Counted from the stretch's first letter, positions 1 to 8,807 are shown. The stretch: DNA of 40,781 nt from Candidatus Merdivicinus intestinigallinarum (GCA_018713335.1 DVOW01000003.1:1-40781); one strand, 5' to 3'. Numbers and translations are program-made. Notes: generated from the sequence alone by a model not told the origin.

Positions 1-1361
1 TAAAGATAAATCGCATTGATAAAGGTGTCTATCAGCATTTTCCGGTGGCTCTGCTTGGTGACATCCAACTTGCGGAAACGGTGGAGCCAGAAGGTCATAA
101 ATTCGGCGCTGATCTTGGGAGGTTTGGACAACTGCTCATTGGCAAGACGGGTTTCCAATTCTTCTTTTGCCGCCTCCAATTCTTCAAGGCTCTCTTTCGT
201 GGATTTGGTCAAAACACCCTGTTGGATCGCATTTATCAAGTTGCGAATCTTGGTATTCGTTTCCTGTAACTGTCGTTCGTACAGGGGAATATTGGTGTTG
301 TCCTGTTCCTGCAGCTCCATGAGCATCGAAACGATAGCTTCGATTGCATCGTCATCCATGATCATCTTCATGGTCTCGGAGACAACCAAATCCTCAATCC
401 AACCCTTCTTAACCGGCTTTTTGTGGCATTCCTTGCGCTTCTTTTTTACCGAAACGCACTTGTAATAGTGGTGGACAACTCCGGTGCGGCTGGTGCCGCT
501 TTCGCCACAGAGATAGGCTCCACAGTACCCGCAGAACAATTTGGTTGTCAGCAGATAATCGTCCTCAGCCTTGTGACGAGCCGGGGCTTTCTTGTTTTTC
601 TCCATTTTGGCCTGTACCCGGTCAAAAAGGTCTTTCGGTACGATAGCAGGTATGCCATCAGGAATGAGAACATCCCTGTACTGATATTCGCCAATGTAGC
701 GGCGGTTTTTCAATAGGTGCTGTACGCTGTTGTAGGTCAGGGGATTTCCACGGGTATTTTTCATGCCCTGCTCGTTGAGCCAGTCCCGAATCTGCGTCAT
801 AGTCGCGCCTTCGTCATACTGTTTGAAAGCGTCCAGAATATACGGTGCCGTGACCGGGTCGATCTGGAAATGCTGTTCCGCGTCAATCACATACCCCATC
901 GGCAGCGTCCCGCCGTTAAACATACATTTCAGAGCATTGTCGATCATGCCGCGCACGACTTTTTCGGAGAGGTCAACCGAATAGTACTCGGCAAAACCTT
1001 CCAGCATGGATTCCAGAATGATACCCTCCGCGCCGTCTGAAATGACCTCCGTAGCGGAAACCACCTTAATGCCATTTCTCTTGAGCTGCGCTTTATACCG
1101 GGCGCTGTCGTAGCGGTTCCGGGCAAACCGGTCGAGTTTCCAGACAATAATCATATCAAACAGCTTTTTGTTGCCGTCTTTAATCATATTCTGAAATTCG
1201 GGCCGGTTATCCGTCTTGGCGGAAATAGCCCGGTCGATATAGTGCCGCAGGACTGTGATCCCGTTCTTTTCGGCAAAGGCGGTACACTCCCGGATTTGTC
1301 CTTCAATACTTGTTTCTCTCTGATTATCGGAAGAATATCGGGCGTAAATCACAGCTTTCAT
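1..1361 (-). CDS. Large serine recombinase, 3' end outside window
   Basis: Site-specific DNA recombinase of the large serine family, which integrates or excises mobile elements through a phosphoserine intermediate. At least 453 codons are open from the ATG at 1361 to the left edge with no stop. The N-terminus shows the resolvase motif YARYSS (catalytic Ser at residue 10 or 11), then the conserved LDRFAR motif near residue 77, a recombinase domain, a zinc ribbon (CGYCG followed later by a Cys-containing YKC and ECH), and a C-terminal coiled coil. A second ATG in frame at 1373 lies directly after a GGAAAGGA ribosome-binding site; the start at 1361 matches the usual family N-terminus (MKAVIYARYS). 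It is the likely integrase of the accessory region that contains mobC and repA, but the other end of the element is not visible. Family assignment is secure; the role for this element is inferred. Confidence 0.9.
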   Translation of the reverse strand, partial: MKAVIYARYSSDNQRETSIEGQIRECTAFAEKNGITVLRHYIDRAISAKTDNRPEFQNMIKDGNKKLFDMIIVWKLDRFARNRYDSARYKAQLKRNGIKVVSATEVISDGAEGIILESMLEGFAEYYSVDLSEKVVRGMIDNALKCMFNGGTLPMGYVIDAEQHFQIDPVTAPYILDAFKQYDEGATMTQIRDWLNEQGMKNTRGNPLTYNSVQHLLKNRRYIGEYQYRDVLIPDGIPAIVPKDLFDRVQAKMEKNKKAPARHKAEDDYLLTTKLFCGYCGAYLCGESGTSRTGVVHHYYKCVSVKKKRKECHKKPVKKGWIEDLVVSETMKMIMDDDAIEAIVSMLMELQEQDNTNIPLYERQLQETNTKIRNLINAIQQGVLTKSTKESLEELEAAKEELETRLANEQLSKPPKISAEFMTFWLHRFRKLDVTKQSHRKMLIDTFINAIYL

Positions 1362-1465
1362 TGTTATGACCATTCCTTTCCGCTGCGCTCCAAGGCACCA
1401 AAGGGAAATGAAACATGGAACCTCTAACGCAGCAAGTCTCAATTTGTTAGAATGTACTTGAGGGG

Positions 1466-1670
1466 CAGGCACACTACAGAGCACGTGGAGGTAAGTAGGC
1501 TCAGCCTCGGCTGAACTGAATTGCTATGTGTGCCGGACGCTCTTTCAAGCACCAATGAGTAGGGCTTTGCACCCTGTAACCTTATCTTTGGAGAGACGGA
1601 CTACTTCAATCTTTCAGTGAGCGTCCAGTCCCTGCCTGTTCCCTCAAATACTGTATCGAGGGGATGTGTT
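1466..1670 (+). ncRNA. Candidate IS110 bridge RNA in the left end of the insertion sequence
   Basis: IS110-family elements are known to encode a structured bridge RNA in the non-coding end next to the transposase. The 200 bases before the ORF fold plausibly into two large stem-loops. The first is closed by GGCACAC (1468-1474) with GTGTGCC (1528-1534) and carries an inner hairpin TCAGCC (1501-1506) with GGCTGA (1509-1514). The second is closed by GGACGCTC (1535-1542) with GAGCGTCC (1619-1626), with inner pairings AGTAG (1558-1562) with CTACT (1601-1605) and AGGG (1561-1564) with CCCT (1572-1575); these two inner pairs share two bases and may be alternatives. Two stem-loops with asymmetric internal loops are what target- and donor-binding loops would look like. 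Exact RNA ends and guide bases are inferred, not seen. Confidence 0.6.
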
Positions 1671-2915
1671 ATGCTTAAAATCGTTTACCGTGTCTGCTGT
1701 GGAATGGATGTCCACAAGTCCTTTGTCGTTGCCTGTATCGCTTCCACAAATGAATATGGAGTGACAACTTATAAGAGCAAACGGTTCTCCACCTTCACCG
1801 GAGATTTGCGCCGGTGTGCTGCCTGGCTGGCCGAAAATAACTGCAAGGATGTGTGCATGGAATCCACCGGGAAGTATTGGATTCCCATTTACAACATTCT
1901 GGAGTCCACCTGCAATATTGTCCTTGCTCACCCCAAGTATGTGAAAGCAATTCGAGGGAAGAAAACGGATAAGCGGGACGCCAAGTGGATTGCCGACATC
2001 TTCAAGCACGACCTTGTCGCTGGGAGCTTCATCCCTCCGGCAGATATCCGCCAGCTTCGTGATTTGGTGCGTTACCGCTGGAAACTCACCAACTTTACTA
2101 CCGGCGAGAAAAATCGGGCGCAAAACTGCCTGACGGTTTCCAACTTCAAACTGGACGATGTGTTTTCGGATGTGTTCGGCAAGGCAGCCTCCGCAATCAC
2201 CACCCGTATTCTGGAAAATCCAAAGGAGAAGATTACAGATGTTTCCGGCTTCCGAACCAAAAGCATGAAAGCGACCAATGAACAGGTGCTCGCCGCTGTG
2301 AACGGAGAGATGTGTGAAGAACAGGCTGAAAAGCTCCGCATCATCCGTTCCCACATGGATAGTCTCCAACTGTGCAAACTTAATCTGGAATCGCTGATTT
2401 TGACAACTGCTGAAAAATACCTTCCTCAACTGGGCCTTGTTGTGACGGCGCCGGGTATCCAATCCTTTGCTGCTATTGGCATCATCTCTGAAATTGGAGT
2501 GGATATGTCCGTGTTTCCCACCTCGAAGCATCTCTGCTCCTGGGCCGGGCTTACGCCGCAAAACAATGAGAGTGCCGGGAAGAAGAAAACCACAAGAATC
2601 AGCCTAGCCGGTGCTTACATCAAGCCACTTCTTGTTCAATGCGCCCTCAATGCGATTCGCGCCAAGAAATTTCCGGAAGTCCGCAATCGCTATCTTGCGC
2701 TCAAGAAACGCCGGGGACATAAAAAAGCCATTATCGCCATTGCCAGGATGCTGCTTACGGCCATCTACAATATGCTCAAAAAGAACGAGCCGTACAATCC
2801 TGAGCTCTACCGCAAAGGTGACCGGCCTCCTGCACACCGGGAGGTCTCTTTGGAGGAAGCCATCTTCATCCTCCAGCGGCAGGGCTATCTGGTAACAGCT
2901 CCACCGTCCACTTAG
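1671..2915 (+). CDS. IS110-family transposase (recombinase)
   Basis: DEDD transposase of the IS110 family, 414 residues. The N-terminal RuvC-like domain shows Asp13 in GMDVHKS, Glu64 in CMESTGKYW and Asp100/Asp103 in DKRDAKW. The C-terminal Tnp domain (about 255-370) has the PGI(X)n helix-hairpin region and the conserved serine, Ser301, in [10 protein letters not shown] start it at the ATG at 1671 because AGGGG lies seven bases upstream; the in-frame GTG at 1617 has no ribosome-binding site and falls inside the predicted bridge RNA. A non-coding region before the gene, not after it, fits the IS110 group rather than the IS1111 group. No terminal inverted repeats were found, as expected. It sits between the serine recombinase and the XRE regulator and looks intact. 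Confidence 0.93.
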   Translation: MLKIVYRVCCGMDVHKSFVVACIASTNEYGVTTYKSKRFSTFTGDLRRCAAWLAENNCKDVCMESTGKYWIPIYNILESTCNIVLAHPKYVKAIRGKKTDKRDAKWIADIFKHDLVAGSFIPPADIRQLRDLVRYRWKLTNFTTGEKNRAQNCLTVSNFKLDDVFSDVFGKAASAITTRILENPKEKITDVSGFRTKSMKATNEQVLAAVNGEMCEEQAEKLRIIRSHMDSLQLCKLNLESLILTTAEKYLPQLGLVVTAPGIQSFAAIGIISEIGVDMSVFPTSKHLCSWAGLTPQNNESAGKKKTTRISLAGAYIKPLLVQCALNAIRAKKFPEVRNRYLALKKRRGHKKAIIAIARMLLTAIYNMLKKNEPYNPELYRKGDRPPAHREVSLEEAIFILQRQGYLVTAPPST

Positions 2916-3003
2916 ATTTTAAGCTCAACTTCAATTTTCGCCCGCTTTTAGGGGGCTTGGCTTCGTGCGCCCTTTTTCGGAATGGTTCTTGAATTACAAT
3001 GTT

Positions 3004-3351
3004 TCAACCTTTACCCTCCATCATGCGGAACAGGGCCTCTTTCAACCGCCCGTTCATCGGAGAATGTGGGTCAAAGCACATCTCGATAAACTTCCCCAAT
3101 TCCGGATTGTCGGAGATCGGCGGTCGTGTCTGATACAGCTTGCCCTGTGGCTCATCACAGCGGCAGGTGATATAGTCCATCGAGACATCAAAATAGTCCG
3201 CATACCCGATTAGGACCTCAATAGGAACCGCTTTCCCGTGTTCATACCGGTTGATGCTCGGCTGGGTCACATCCAGCAGTTCAGCCATCTTCTTTTGCGA
3301 AAGTCCCATCCCTTCGCGCAGGGTTTTCAAACGCTCACCAACTGTATTCAC
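3004..3351 (-). CDS. XRE-family helix-turn-helix regulator
   Basis: Small DNA-binding repressor-type protein of about 115 residues. Residues 5-60 form a Cro/C1-type HTH: the segment around LSQKKMAELLDVTQPSINRYE is the recognition unit, with the usual GLSQ start. The C-terminal half is charged and without a recognisable domain, with a Cys pair (CRC) near the middle. GTG at 3351 lies seven bases after GGAGG; a TTG one codon earlier is also possible. A near-consensus promoter precedes it. It lies between the IS110 element and the solute-binding/vWA cassette, transcribed away from the cassette, so it could regulate either that cassette or element functions; no operator was identified. Confidence 0.85.
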   Translation of the reverse strand: MNTVGERLKTLREGMGLSQKKMAELLDVTQPSINRYEHGKAVPIEVLIGYADYFDVSMDYITCRCDEPQGKLYQTRPPISDNPELGKFIEMCFDPHSPMNGRLKEALFRMMEGKG

Positions 3352-3379
3352 CAAAGCACCTCCAATTCATCTTGAATAT

Positions 3380-3408
3380 AGTATAATACAAATCAGAGAT
3401 AATTGCAA
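3380..3408 (-). promoter_or_regulatory. Sigma-A type promoter of the XRE regulator
   Basis: On the minus strand TTGCAA (3403-3408), a 17-base spacer, and TATACT (3380-3385), about 30 bases before the regulator start. The 300 bases further right, to about 3690, are AT-rich and hold no gene that I can support. Confidence 0.7.
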
Positions 3409-3694
3409 TACCTATTACGAATCCTTAAGAGAAATCGAGAATTGCTCTCTGCCAAAGGGGGTGTGGCATATATCAGCGCTTTTGTGTGTGATTTCGGGTC
3501 AATTTTGAGGCATTTCTGCCGCTGTATGTGGCGTTTTTCATTCTGTTAGGAAAAGATGCTTCTCAGCCTTGTTGTTTGCGATATCGTCTATTTTTTGCGG
3601 TGTCGTCAAGTTCAGCATCTTTGTTTTATTCTATGCCCTCCATCCACATACTGCTCCAAATATACATATCTTTTACCTTGCTGAGGTAGCAGAT

Positions 3695-3721
3695 TTTACA
3701 CGACGCATTGTAAAATATAAT
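3695..3721 (+). promoter_or_regulatory. Possible promoter of the vWA/TelA cassette
   Basis: TTTACA (3695-3700) and a perfect TATAAT (3716-3721), but the spacer is only 15 bases, two short of ideal. It is the best candidate in the AT-rich region before the cassette, about 70 bases from the first start codon. Confidence 0.35.
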
Positions 3722-3790
3722 GGATTGTTGTAATTGTAAAAAATATTTACTTTGCAATATACGAATGTTGGCAAAGGAAGGGGTCTCACT

Positions 3791-5398
3791 ATGAAAATGA
3801 AAAGGGGCTTTATTGGTTGTCTGCTGTCTATTTTCGTGATACTGACAATGTTCAGCGGCTGCAATGTAGGAAGCACGGACGGAGGTGAAGCCGACACGGT
3901 TTTGGGTGGTGGTAGCTCGGTGCTGCGTATTGTTTCCGGATCGGAAAATTCCGAACTGGAACCGATCTTGGAGGAGTTTTCCGACAGGGAGCATGTGCGC
4001 ATTGAGATGACCTATATGGGCTCGCTGGATATCATGCGTCTACTGGGAGAGGAAGACATCCCCTATGACGCCGTGTGGCCGGCCAGCAGCCTGTGGCTGA
4101 CGGTGGGGGATACGGAACACCGGATCAAGCACGCGGAATCCATCTCCATTTCGCCGGTGGTGTTCGGTATCCGCAAAAGCCTGGCGGAGGAGCTGGGATT
4201 TGTGGGGCGGGAGGTGTCGGTAAACGACCTTCTTGAGGCGATCCGGAACGGAAAACTCCGCTTCTGCATGACCAGCGCCACTCAGTCCAATTCCGGCGCC
4301 AGCGCGTATATCGGATTTTTGTACGCGCTCCTGGGCAACCCGGAAGTCATCACATCGGAGGATCTGCAGAGTGACGAACTGAGGGCGCAAATGCAGGAGC
4401 TTCTCTCCGGCGTGGACCGCTCCTCCGGCAGCTCGGACTGGCTGAAGGACATGTTCTTGCAGGGCGATTATGACGCTATGGTGAACTACGAGTGCCTGGT
4501 CATCCAGGCCAACCGGGAACTGGAAGAGCGTGGCGAGGAGCCGCTGTATGTAGTGTACCCCTATGACGGTCTTTCGCTGGCGGATTCGCCCCTGGGCTAT
4601 GTGGACAAAGGGGACGATGGCCAGGAGGAACTGTTTTTAAAATTGCAGGAATACCTGCTGTCGGAGGATGTGCAGGACGAGATCCAGCGCACCGGCCGCC
4701 GTTCTGGCTACACCGGGGTTTCGGAGAAAAACAAGGATGTATTCCGGGCCGACTGGGGCCTGCAGCCCGACCGGGTGCTCTCCCCCATCAAAATGCCAGC
4801 TGCCGATGTTCTGTTTGAATGCCTAAATCTATACCAAACCGATTTCCGCAAGCCTTCCCTTACCGTGTACTGCCTGGACTACTCCGGCAGCATGAGCGGC
4901 GAGGGAAATGAACAGCTGGTTCAGGCCATGGAGCAGCTGCTCATCCAGGAGAACGCCCGGAAAAACTTCTTGCAGGCATCAGAAAACGAGGTGAATATCC
5001 TTATTCCCTTTAACGGGGGCGTGATCGACACTTATACGGCCACAGGCAACGGCAGCGAGCTGGAAGCGCTTTATGACAAAGTGGAAAACCAGGAAGTAGG
5101 CGGCGGTACCGATATGTACGCGGCCGCCGTGCGGGGGATTGAGCTGCTGGGAGAATATGATCTGTCGCAGTATACGCCGGCGATCATCCTGCTCACCGAC
5201 GGGCAGTCCAGCGGGTCCCTGTCCGATTTTGAGGCGGCTTACGCCGGGCTTGGAACTGAGGTCCCGGTCTTCTCCATCATGTTTGGAGACGCTGACGAAA
5301 CCCAACTGGAGGAGCTGGCGCGGTATACCAATGCCCGGGTGTTCGACGGCCGGGAGAATCTGACGGAGGCGTTCCGCAGCGTAAAGGGGTATAACTGA
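3791..5398 (+). CDS. Lipoprotein with solute-binding and von Willebrand factor A domains
   Basis: A 535-residue extracellular lipoprotein. It has a basic start, a hydrophobic stretch and the lipobox FSGC with Cys24. Residues about 40-330 resemble a type II periplasmic solute-binding domain (the SNSG motif near residue 165 is typical of the sulfate/molybdate-like and SBP_bac_11 groups). Residues about 355-530 are a vWA domain with a complete metal-ion-dependent adhesion site: Asp363-x-Ser365-x-Ser367, Thr440 in GGGTDMY and Asp470 in LLTDG. ATG at 3791 follows AAGGAAGGGG; an upstream in-frame start at 3752 would destroy the signal peptide. The stop overlaps the next start (TGATG), so translation is coupled. 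No ABC permease is present, so a sensing or adhesion role fits better than transport. Substrate unknown. Confidence 0.88.
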   Translation: MKMKRGFIGCLLSIFVILTMFSGCNVGSTDGGEADTVLGGGSSVLRIVSGSENSELEPILEEFSDREHVRIEMTYMGSLDIMRLLGEEDIPYDAVWPASSLWLTVGDTEHRIKHAESISISPVVFGIRKSLAEELGFVGREVSVNDLLEAIRNGKLRFCMTSATQSNSGASAYIGFLYALLGNPEVITSEDLQSDELRAQMQELLSGVDRSSGSSDWLKDMFLQGDYDAMVNYECLVIQANRELEERGEEPLYVVYPYDGLSLADSPLGYVDKGDDGQEELFLKLQEYLLSEDVQDEIQRTGRRSGYTGVSEKNKDVFRADWGLQPDRVLSPIKMPAADVLFECLNLYQTDFRKPSLTVYCLDYSGSMSGEGNEQLVQAMEQLLIQENARKNFLQASENEVNILIPFNGGVIDTYTATGNGSELEALYDKVENQEVGGGTDMYAAAVRGIELLGEYDLSQYTPAIILLTDGQSSGSLSDFEAAYAGLGTEVPVFSIMFGDADETQLEELARYTNARVFDGRENLTEAFRSVKGYN

Positions 5399-6006
5399 TG
5401 AAAGAGACTTCGCGAATGCTCGTTTCCTCCTTTGCTGCTGCAATCGTCTTCCTGCTACTGTTCCTATTTTTCCATTGGAATCTGATTGTCTGCATCCTGC
5501 TGTGTGTCGGCATCTATTTCGGACTGTTTTTCCTGCTCAAGCCCAGCCGGAAAATCGCGGGAATTGATGTGGAATCTATGCCTGGCGGTGAAGAGATCCG
5601 GCAACTTTTGGACGATGCCCAGGCGGACCTGGCAGACATTGATAAAGCAGTAAAAGAGATCAAAACTTCCTCTGTGCGGCAGGATGCGCAGGCTCTATAT
5701 GCTACCGGGGCCCGGATCCTAACCTATCTGGAGGAAAATCCAGACAAAATTAAGCTGGCGCGCCGCTTCTTTACCTATTATCTGGATACGGCCGCCAAAT
5801 TGCTGACAAGATATGTGGATTTCCAGGAGACGGAGCTTCATTCGGGGGAGGTCGCCGATATTCTGCAAAAGACGGCGGAGGCCCTGCCGGTGCTGAACTC
5901 CGCCTTTGAAAAGCAGTTTGCCCATCTGATGCAGGGCGAGCTGCTGGATATCGAGGCAGATATCGAACTCCTGAAAAGCACCTTGAAAATGGAGGGCGGA
6001 AAATGA
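5398..6006 (+). CDS. XpaC-like membrane protein (5-bromo-4-chloroindolyl phosphate hydrolysis family)
   Basis: A 202-residue protein with two adjacent N-terminal membrane segments (about 8-25 and 28-45), then a cytoplasmic helical domain with the family features RLLDDA-like helix, LARRFFTYYLDTA and a C-terminal coiled coil. This matches the XpaC family, named for hydrolysis of an indolyl phosphate in Bacillus; its real role is unknown, and family members are often encoded next to telA, as here. The start codon shares one base with the preceding stop and the stop overlaps the next start (ATGA), so all members of the cassette are translationally coupled. It is probably a membrane partner of the TelA protein. 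Confidence 0.8.
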   Translation: MKETSRMLVSSFAAAIVFLLLFLFFHWNLIVCILLCVGIYFGLFFLLKPSRKIAGIDVESMPGGEEIRQLLDDAQADLADIDKAVKEIKTSSVRQDAQALYATGARILTYLEENPDKIKLARRFFTYYLDTAAKLLTRYVDFQETELHSGEVADILQKTAEALPVLNSAFEKQFAHLMQGELLDIEADIELLKSTLKMEGGK

Positions 6007-7058
6007 AAACCAAGCTCATTGGGCTGGGCATCCTGGCAGCTGTCATCATAGCCGCCGCTGCCTATGTATTCATCAGTAATAGCCAAACCGTTACTGAAAT
6101 CAACGGTTATGTGGGCGGCGAAAAAATCGGCCTGCTGGAAGACGAGGAGGTACAGGATATCCTGCGGGACAGGTATCGGCTGGTCATCGACTACGCCAAG
6201 GCAGGTTCCATCGATATGGTCACCGACGACGCCGAGGGGCGGGATTTCCTATTCCCCTCCAATCAGACGGCTCTGGAACTGTATAAGCAGGTTCATGGAG
6301 ACCCGGTGAAAAGCGAGATCATCCTCAATACACCCATCGTCCTGTATACCCGCAGCGCCGTGGCGCAGGCCTTGGTCGACAGCGGGCTTGCTGTCGTTAC
6401 AAACGGCGTATACACGGTGGACATGGAAAAATTGACCGAGACCATAGAAGCCGGCACAACCTGGGAGGAAATCGGCCTTCCCCAGCTTTACGGCAGTGTT
6501 TCCGTGGGCACCACCGACCCGACCAAATCCAATTCCGGCAATATGTTCGCCGGGCTTTTGGCCAATACCCTCTGCGGCGGCGTGGCGGACGAAAGCAATC
6601 TGGCGGAGATCCTGCCCCGGCTGCAAAATATTTTTCAGAAGATGGGGTATATGGAAAGCTCCTCCTCGGATTTGTTCGATCAGTTTCTGAAGACCGGCAT
6701 GGGTGCCAAGCCTCTGATCGCCGGCTATGAAAACCAGCTGCTGGAATTCGCCGTGGAAAACCCGGATACTTGGGAGCAGATCAAGGGGGACATTGTGATG
6801 ATGTACCCGACGCCCACCGTCTGGTCCTCCCATGTGTATATCGCCCTGGATGAGGCCGGTACGGCGGGGATCGACGCCTTGCTGGACGAGGACATCCAGC
6901 GACTGGCCTGGGAAAAGCATGGGTTCCGTACTGGCGTATACGATACCCCCACGGATGCAGCCCATTTCGGGGTGTCCGGTATTGCCGAGGAATTGACGCA
7001 GGTAGCGCCCATGCCGGATGCCAATACCATGGACAGGATCATTAAAGCGCTTTCATAG
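6003..7058 (+). CDS. Membrane-anchored solute-binding-like protein
   Basis: A 351-residue protein with one N-terminal hydrophobic segment (about residues 4-24) and no lipobox cysteine, so it is either anchored by an uncleaved helix or secreted. The rest resembles a type II solute-binding fold and shares the motif SNSG (near residue 175) and general layout with the binding domain of the first gene of the cassette, but lacks the vWA domain. Thus the cassette has two paralogous binding proteins with different anchoring. It overlaps the preceding gene by four bases and is followed, after 20 bases with a GGAAGGAG site, by telA. Ligand is unknown; no permease or ATPase gene is nearby. Confidence 0.75.
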   Translation: MKTKLIGLGILAAVIIAAAAYVFISNSQTVTEINGYVGGEKIGLLEDEEVQDILRDRYRLVIDYAKAGSIDMVTDDAEGRDFLFPSNQTALELYKQVHGDPVKSEIILNTPIVLYTRSAVAQALVDSGLAVVTNGVYTVDMEKLTETIEAGTTWEEIGLPQLYGSVSVGTTDPTKSNSGNMFAGLLANTLCGGVADESNLAEILPRLQNIFQKMGYMESSSSDLFDQFLKTGMGAKPLIAGYENQLLEFAVENPDTWEQIKGDIVMMYPTPTVWSSHVYIALDEAGTAGIDALLDEDIQRLAWEKHGFRTGVYDTPTDAAHFGVSGIAEELTQVAPMPDANTMDRIIKALS

Positions 7059-7078
7059 CGGGAAGGAGCAGATAAAAG

Positions 7079-8212
7079 ATGGCAGAGCATATCACACTGG
7101 ATACTTTGATGCAGAGCAGCGGCCATACCGCCCTTCAAGTACAGGAGCCTGCGAGCGTGGAAGCGGTGCGCGCTCAGGTGGAAGAATTGAGCCCGGAGCA
7201 GAGGGTACGGGTGGAGGAGGTCAAAAATAGCATTGACCTGATGGATTCTCAGGCCGTGCTTCAGTACGGCGTGGGGGCGCAGCGGAATATTTCCAGCTTT
7301 TCCGACAATATCCTCACACAGGTGCGCAGCAAGGACAGCGGTTATGTGGGGGAGCTGATGTCGGATCTGGTGCTGAAGGTCAAAGAGGTGGATGTGGACG
7401 GACTGGACGAGGGCTTTTTGGATAAACTCCCGTTTCTGAAAAACGCCTCCCGGGCCGTTAAAAAGTTCATGCAGCGGTATGAAAAGCTGGAGGTGCAGAT
7501 CGACCGCATCGAGCAGCAGCTGGACCAGGCCCGGATGCAGATGCTCAAGGACATCACCATGTTCGACGGGCTGTATGAAAAAAACCTGGAATACTTCCGG
7601 GAGCTGCAAATTTACATCGCCGCAGGCGAAGAAAAGCTACAGGAATTGCAGGAAACCACCCTGCCGCAGCTGCGCGCCGAAGCGGCGGCTAAGGGCGACG
7701 CCATGAGCGCCCAGGTGGTGCGGGATTTCGAGGACACGGTAAACCGCTTTGAAAAAAAGATCCACGACCTGAAGCTGAGCAAGACTGTCGCTATCCAGAC
7801 AGCGCCGCAGATCCGCCTCATCCAGAACAACGACAAAATGCTGGTGGATAAGATCCAGACGGCGATCCTCAGCACCATTCCGCTGTGGAAGAGCCAGATT
7901 GTCATTGCCCTGGGGCTTCACCGGCAGGAGAGCGTGCTGAAAATGCAGAGAAGCGTCTCCGACGCCACCAATACCCTGCTCACCAAAAACGCAGAACTGC
8001 TCAGGCAGAACAGCACGGAAGTGGCAAGAGAATCTGAGCGCGGCATTGTGGATCTGCAAACGCTGAAAAAGGTCAACGCGGATCTGATTTCCACCATTGA
8101 GGAAACCATCAAGATCCAGCAGGAGGGCCGCGCCGCCCGCCAGAATGCCGAAACAGAACTCCTCAGTATCGAACAGAAGCTGAAAGAAGCCCTATTGACC
8201 GCGATACAGTGA
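7079..8212 (+). CDS. telA: TelA/KlaA-family toxic anion resistance protein
   Basis: A 377-residue cytoplasmic protein rich in long helices. The layout matches the TelA family: a central core with VGELMSDLVLKVKEVDVDGL and RYEKLEVQIDRIEQQLDQAR, then PQIRLIQNNDKMLVDKIQ and IPLWKSQIVIALGL, which is the most conserved segment of the family. Plasmid members (KlaA, TelA) are linked to tellurite resistance; many chromosomal members have no known function and are associated with envelope stress. It is the last gene of the cassette, and a strong hairpin follows about 150 bases later. Family call is secure; tellurite resistance itself is not shown. Confidence 0.88.
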   Translation: MAEHITLDTLMQSSGHTALQVQEPASVEAVRAQVEELSPEQRVRVEEVKNSIDLMDSQAVLQYGVGAQRNISSFSDNILTQVRSKDSGYVGELMSDLVLKVKEVDVDGLDEGFLDKLPFLKNASRAVKKFMQRYEKLEVQIDRIEQQLDQARMQMLKDITMFDGLYEKNLEYFRELQIYIAAGEEKLQELQETTLPQLRAEAAAKGDAMSAQVVRDFEDTVNRFEKKIHDLKLSKTVAIQTAPQIRLIQNNDKMLVDKIQTAILSTIPLWKSQIVIALGLHRQESVLKMQRSVSDATNTLLTKNAELLRQNSTEVARESERGIVDLQTLKKVNADLISTIEETIKIQQEGRAARQNAETELLSIEQKLKEALLTAIQ

Positions 8213-8363
8213 AGAAAAAATGAGGGGTCCTAGACTCCCCAAAAAACTGTATTTAATCCTGGTCGGCATCTATGCTCTTCCTGGCAAATATTGGCGTTTT
8301 CGTCAGGCTCCGCTTTTAAGACTGAATGTAAAAGCAGAGGTATGATAGCTCTTATCCGTATGC

Positions 8364-8408
8364 ACAGCAAAAGAGGCCTGGAGTACAACTCCAGACCTCT
8401 TTTGCTGT
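8364..8408 (+). terminator. Long hairpin after telA
   Basis: Arms 8364-8384 and 8388-8408 pair over 21 positions with a single mismatch (8377 with 8395) around a three-base loop. The A-rich left arm and T-rich right arm make it usable on both strands. It probably ends the cassette transcript. Confidence 0.65.
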
Positions 8409-8480
8409 CAATCCGGTTGCGTATGGTTTATTTTTAGAACTTGTGAACGAGCACTTCTTGAGCGCTTTTCTAAAAACGAC

Positions 8481-8612
8481 TTATCCTTTCATCCTACGAG
8501 CATGATTTCTTGTTAAATTATGACATCCGATCTTTTCCACCAAAGTCACCATTTTCTCATCGGAAAAGCGGATTTCTTCAAACTTGAAGCGGTAATACTT
8601 TTCAGTTCCTTT
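8481..8612 (-). pseudogene. Possible C-terminal gene remnant
   Basis: On the minus strand an open stretch of 43 codons runs from just after a TAG at 8613-8615 to a TAA at 8481-8483. Its composition is protein-like (KYYRFKFEEIRFSDEKM, then NHARRMKG at the end), but no start codon with a ribosome-binding site is present near the beginning. It may be the tail of a gene lost by rearrangement. I do not recognise the family. Confidence 0.25.
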
Positions 8613-8644
8613 CTACAACAACAAAGTGGCGTTTTTATAGGGGT

Positions 8645-8807
8645 TTGGGTGCTCCCAACAAGAACAAATGAGCAGACTGGCCGACAGGCCGGAACGCTCA
8701 TTTCGCCGCTGTGTACGGACAGCGGCTGTGCTTGCTGTTCTCTGAAATCTCATATCCGCAGAACATGATGCTTCCGCTTTTTCCAAAGCCGGGAGCATTT
8801 TTATTTT
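8645..8807 (+). other. Structured non-coding segment with serial hairpins ending in a terminator
   Basis: In order: TTGGG (8645-8649) with CCCAA (8654-8658); TGAGC (8669-8673) with GCTCA (8696-8700) enclosing a CTGGCC/GGCCGG stem; GCCGCTGT (8705-8712) with ACAGCGGC (8719-8726), perfect; and 8768-8798, an imperfect hairpin followed by a T-rich run to 8807, a good intrinsic terminator. No coding ORF fits. It may be a small RNA, part of a transfer origin, or a replication-control region. The rest of the gap from 8213 to 8842 holds nothing else I can support. Confidence 0.45.

Noticed and set aside
1617-1670. Earlier GTG start for the IS110 transposase
   Set aside because: No ribosome-binding site, and it lies in the predicted bridge RNA; the ATG at 1671 has AGGGG at the right distance.
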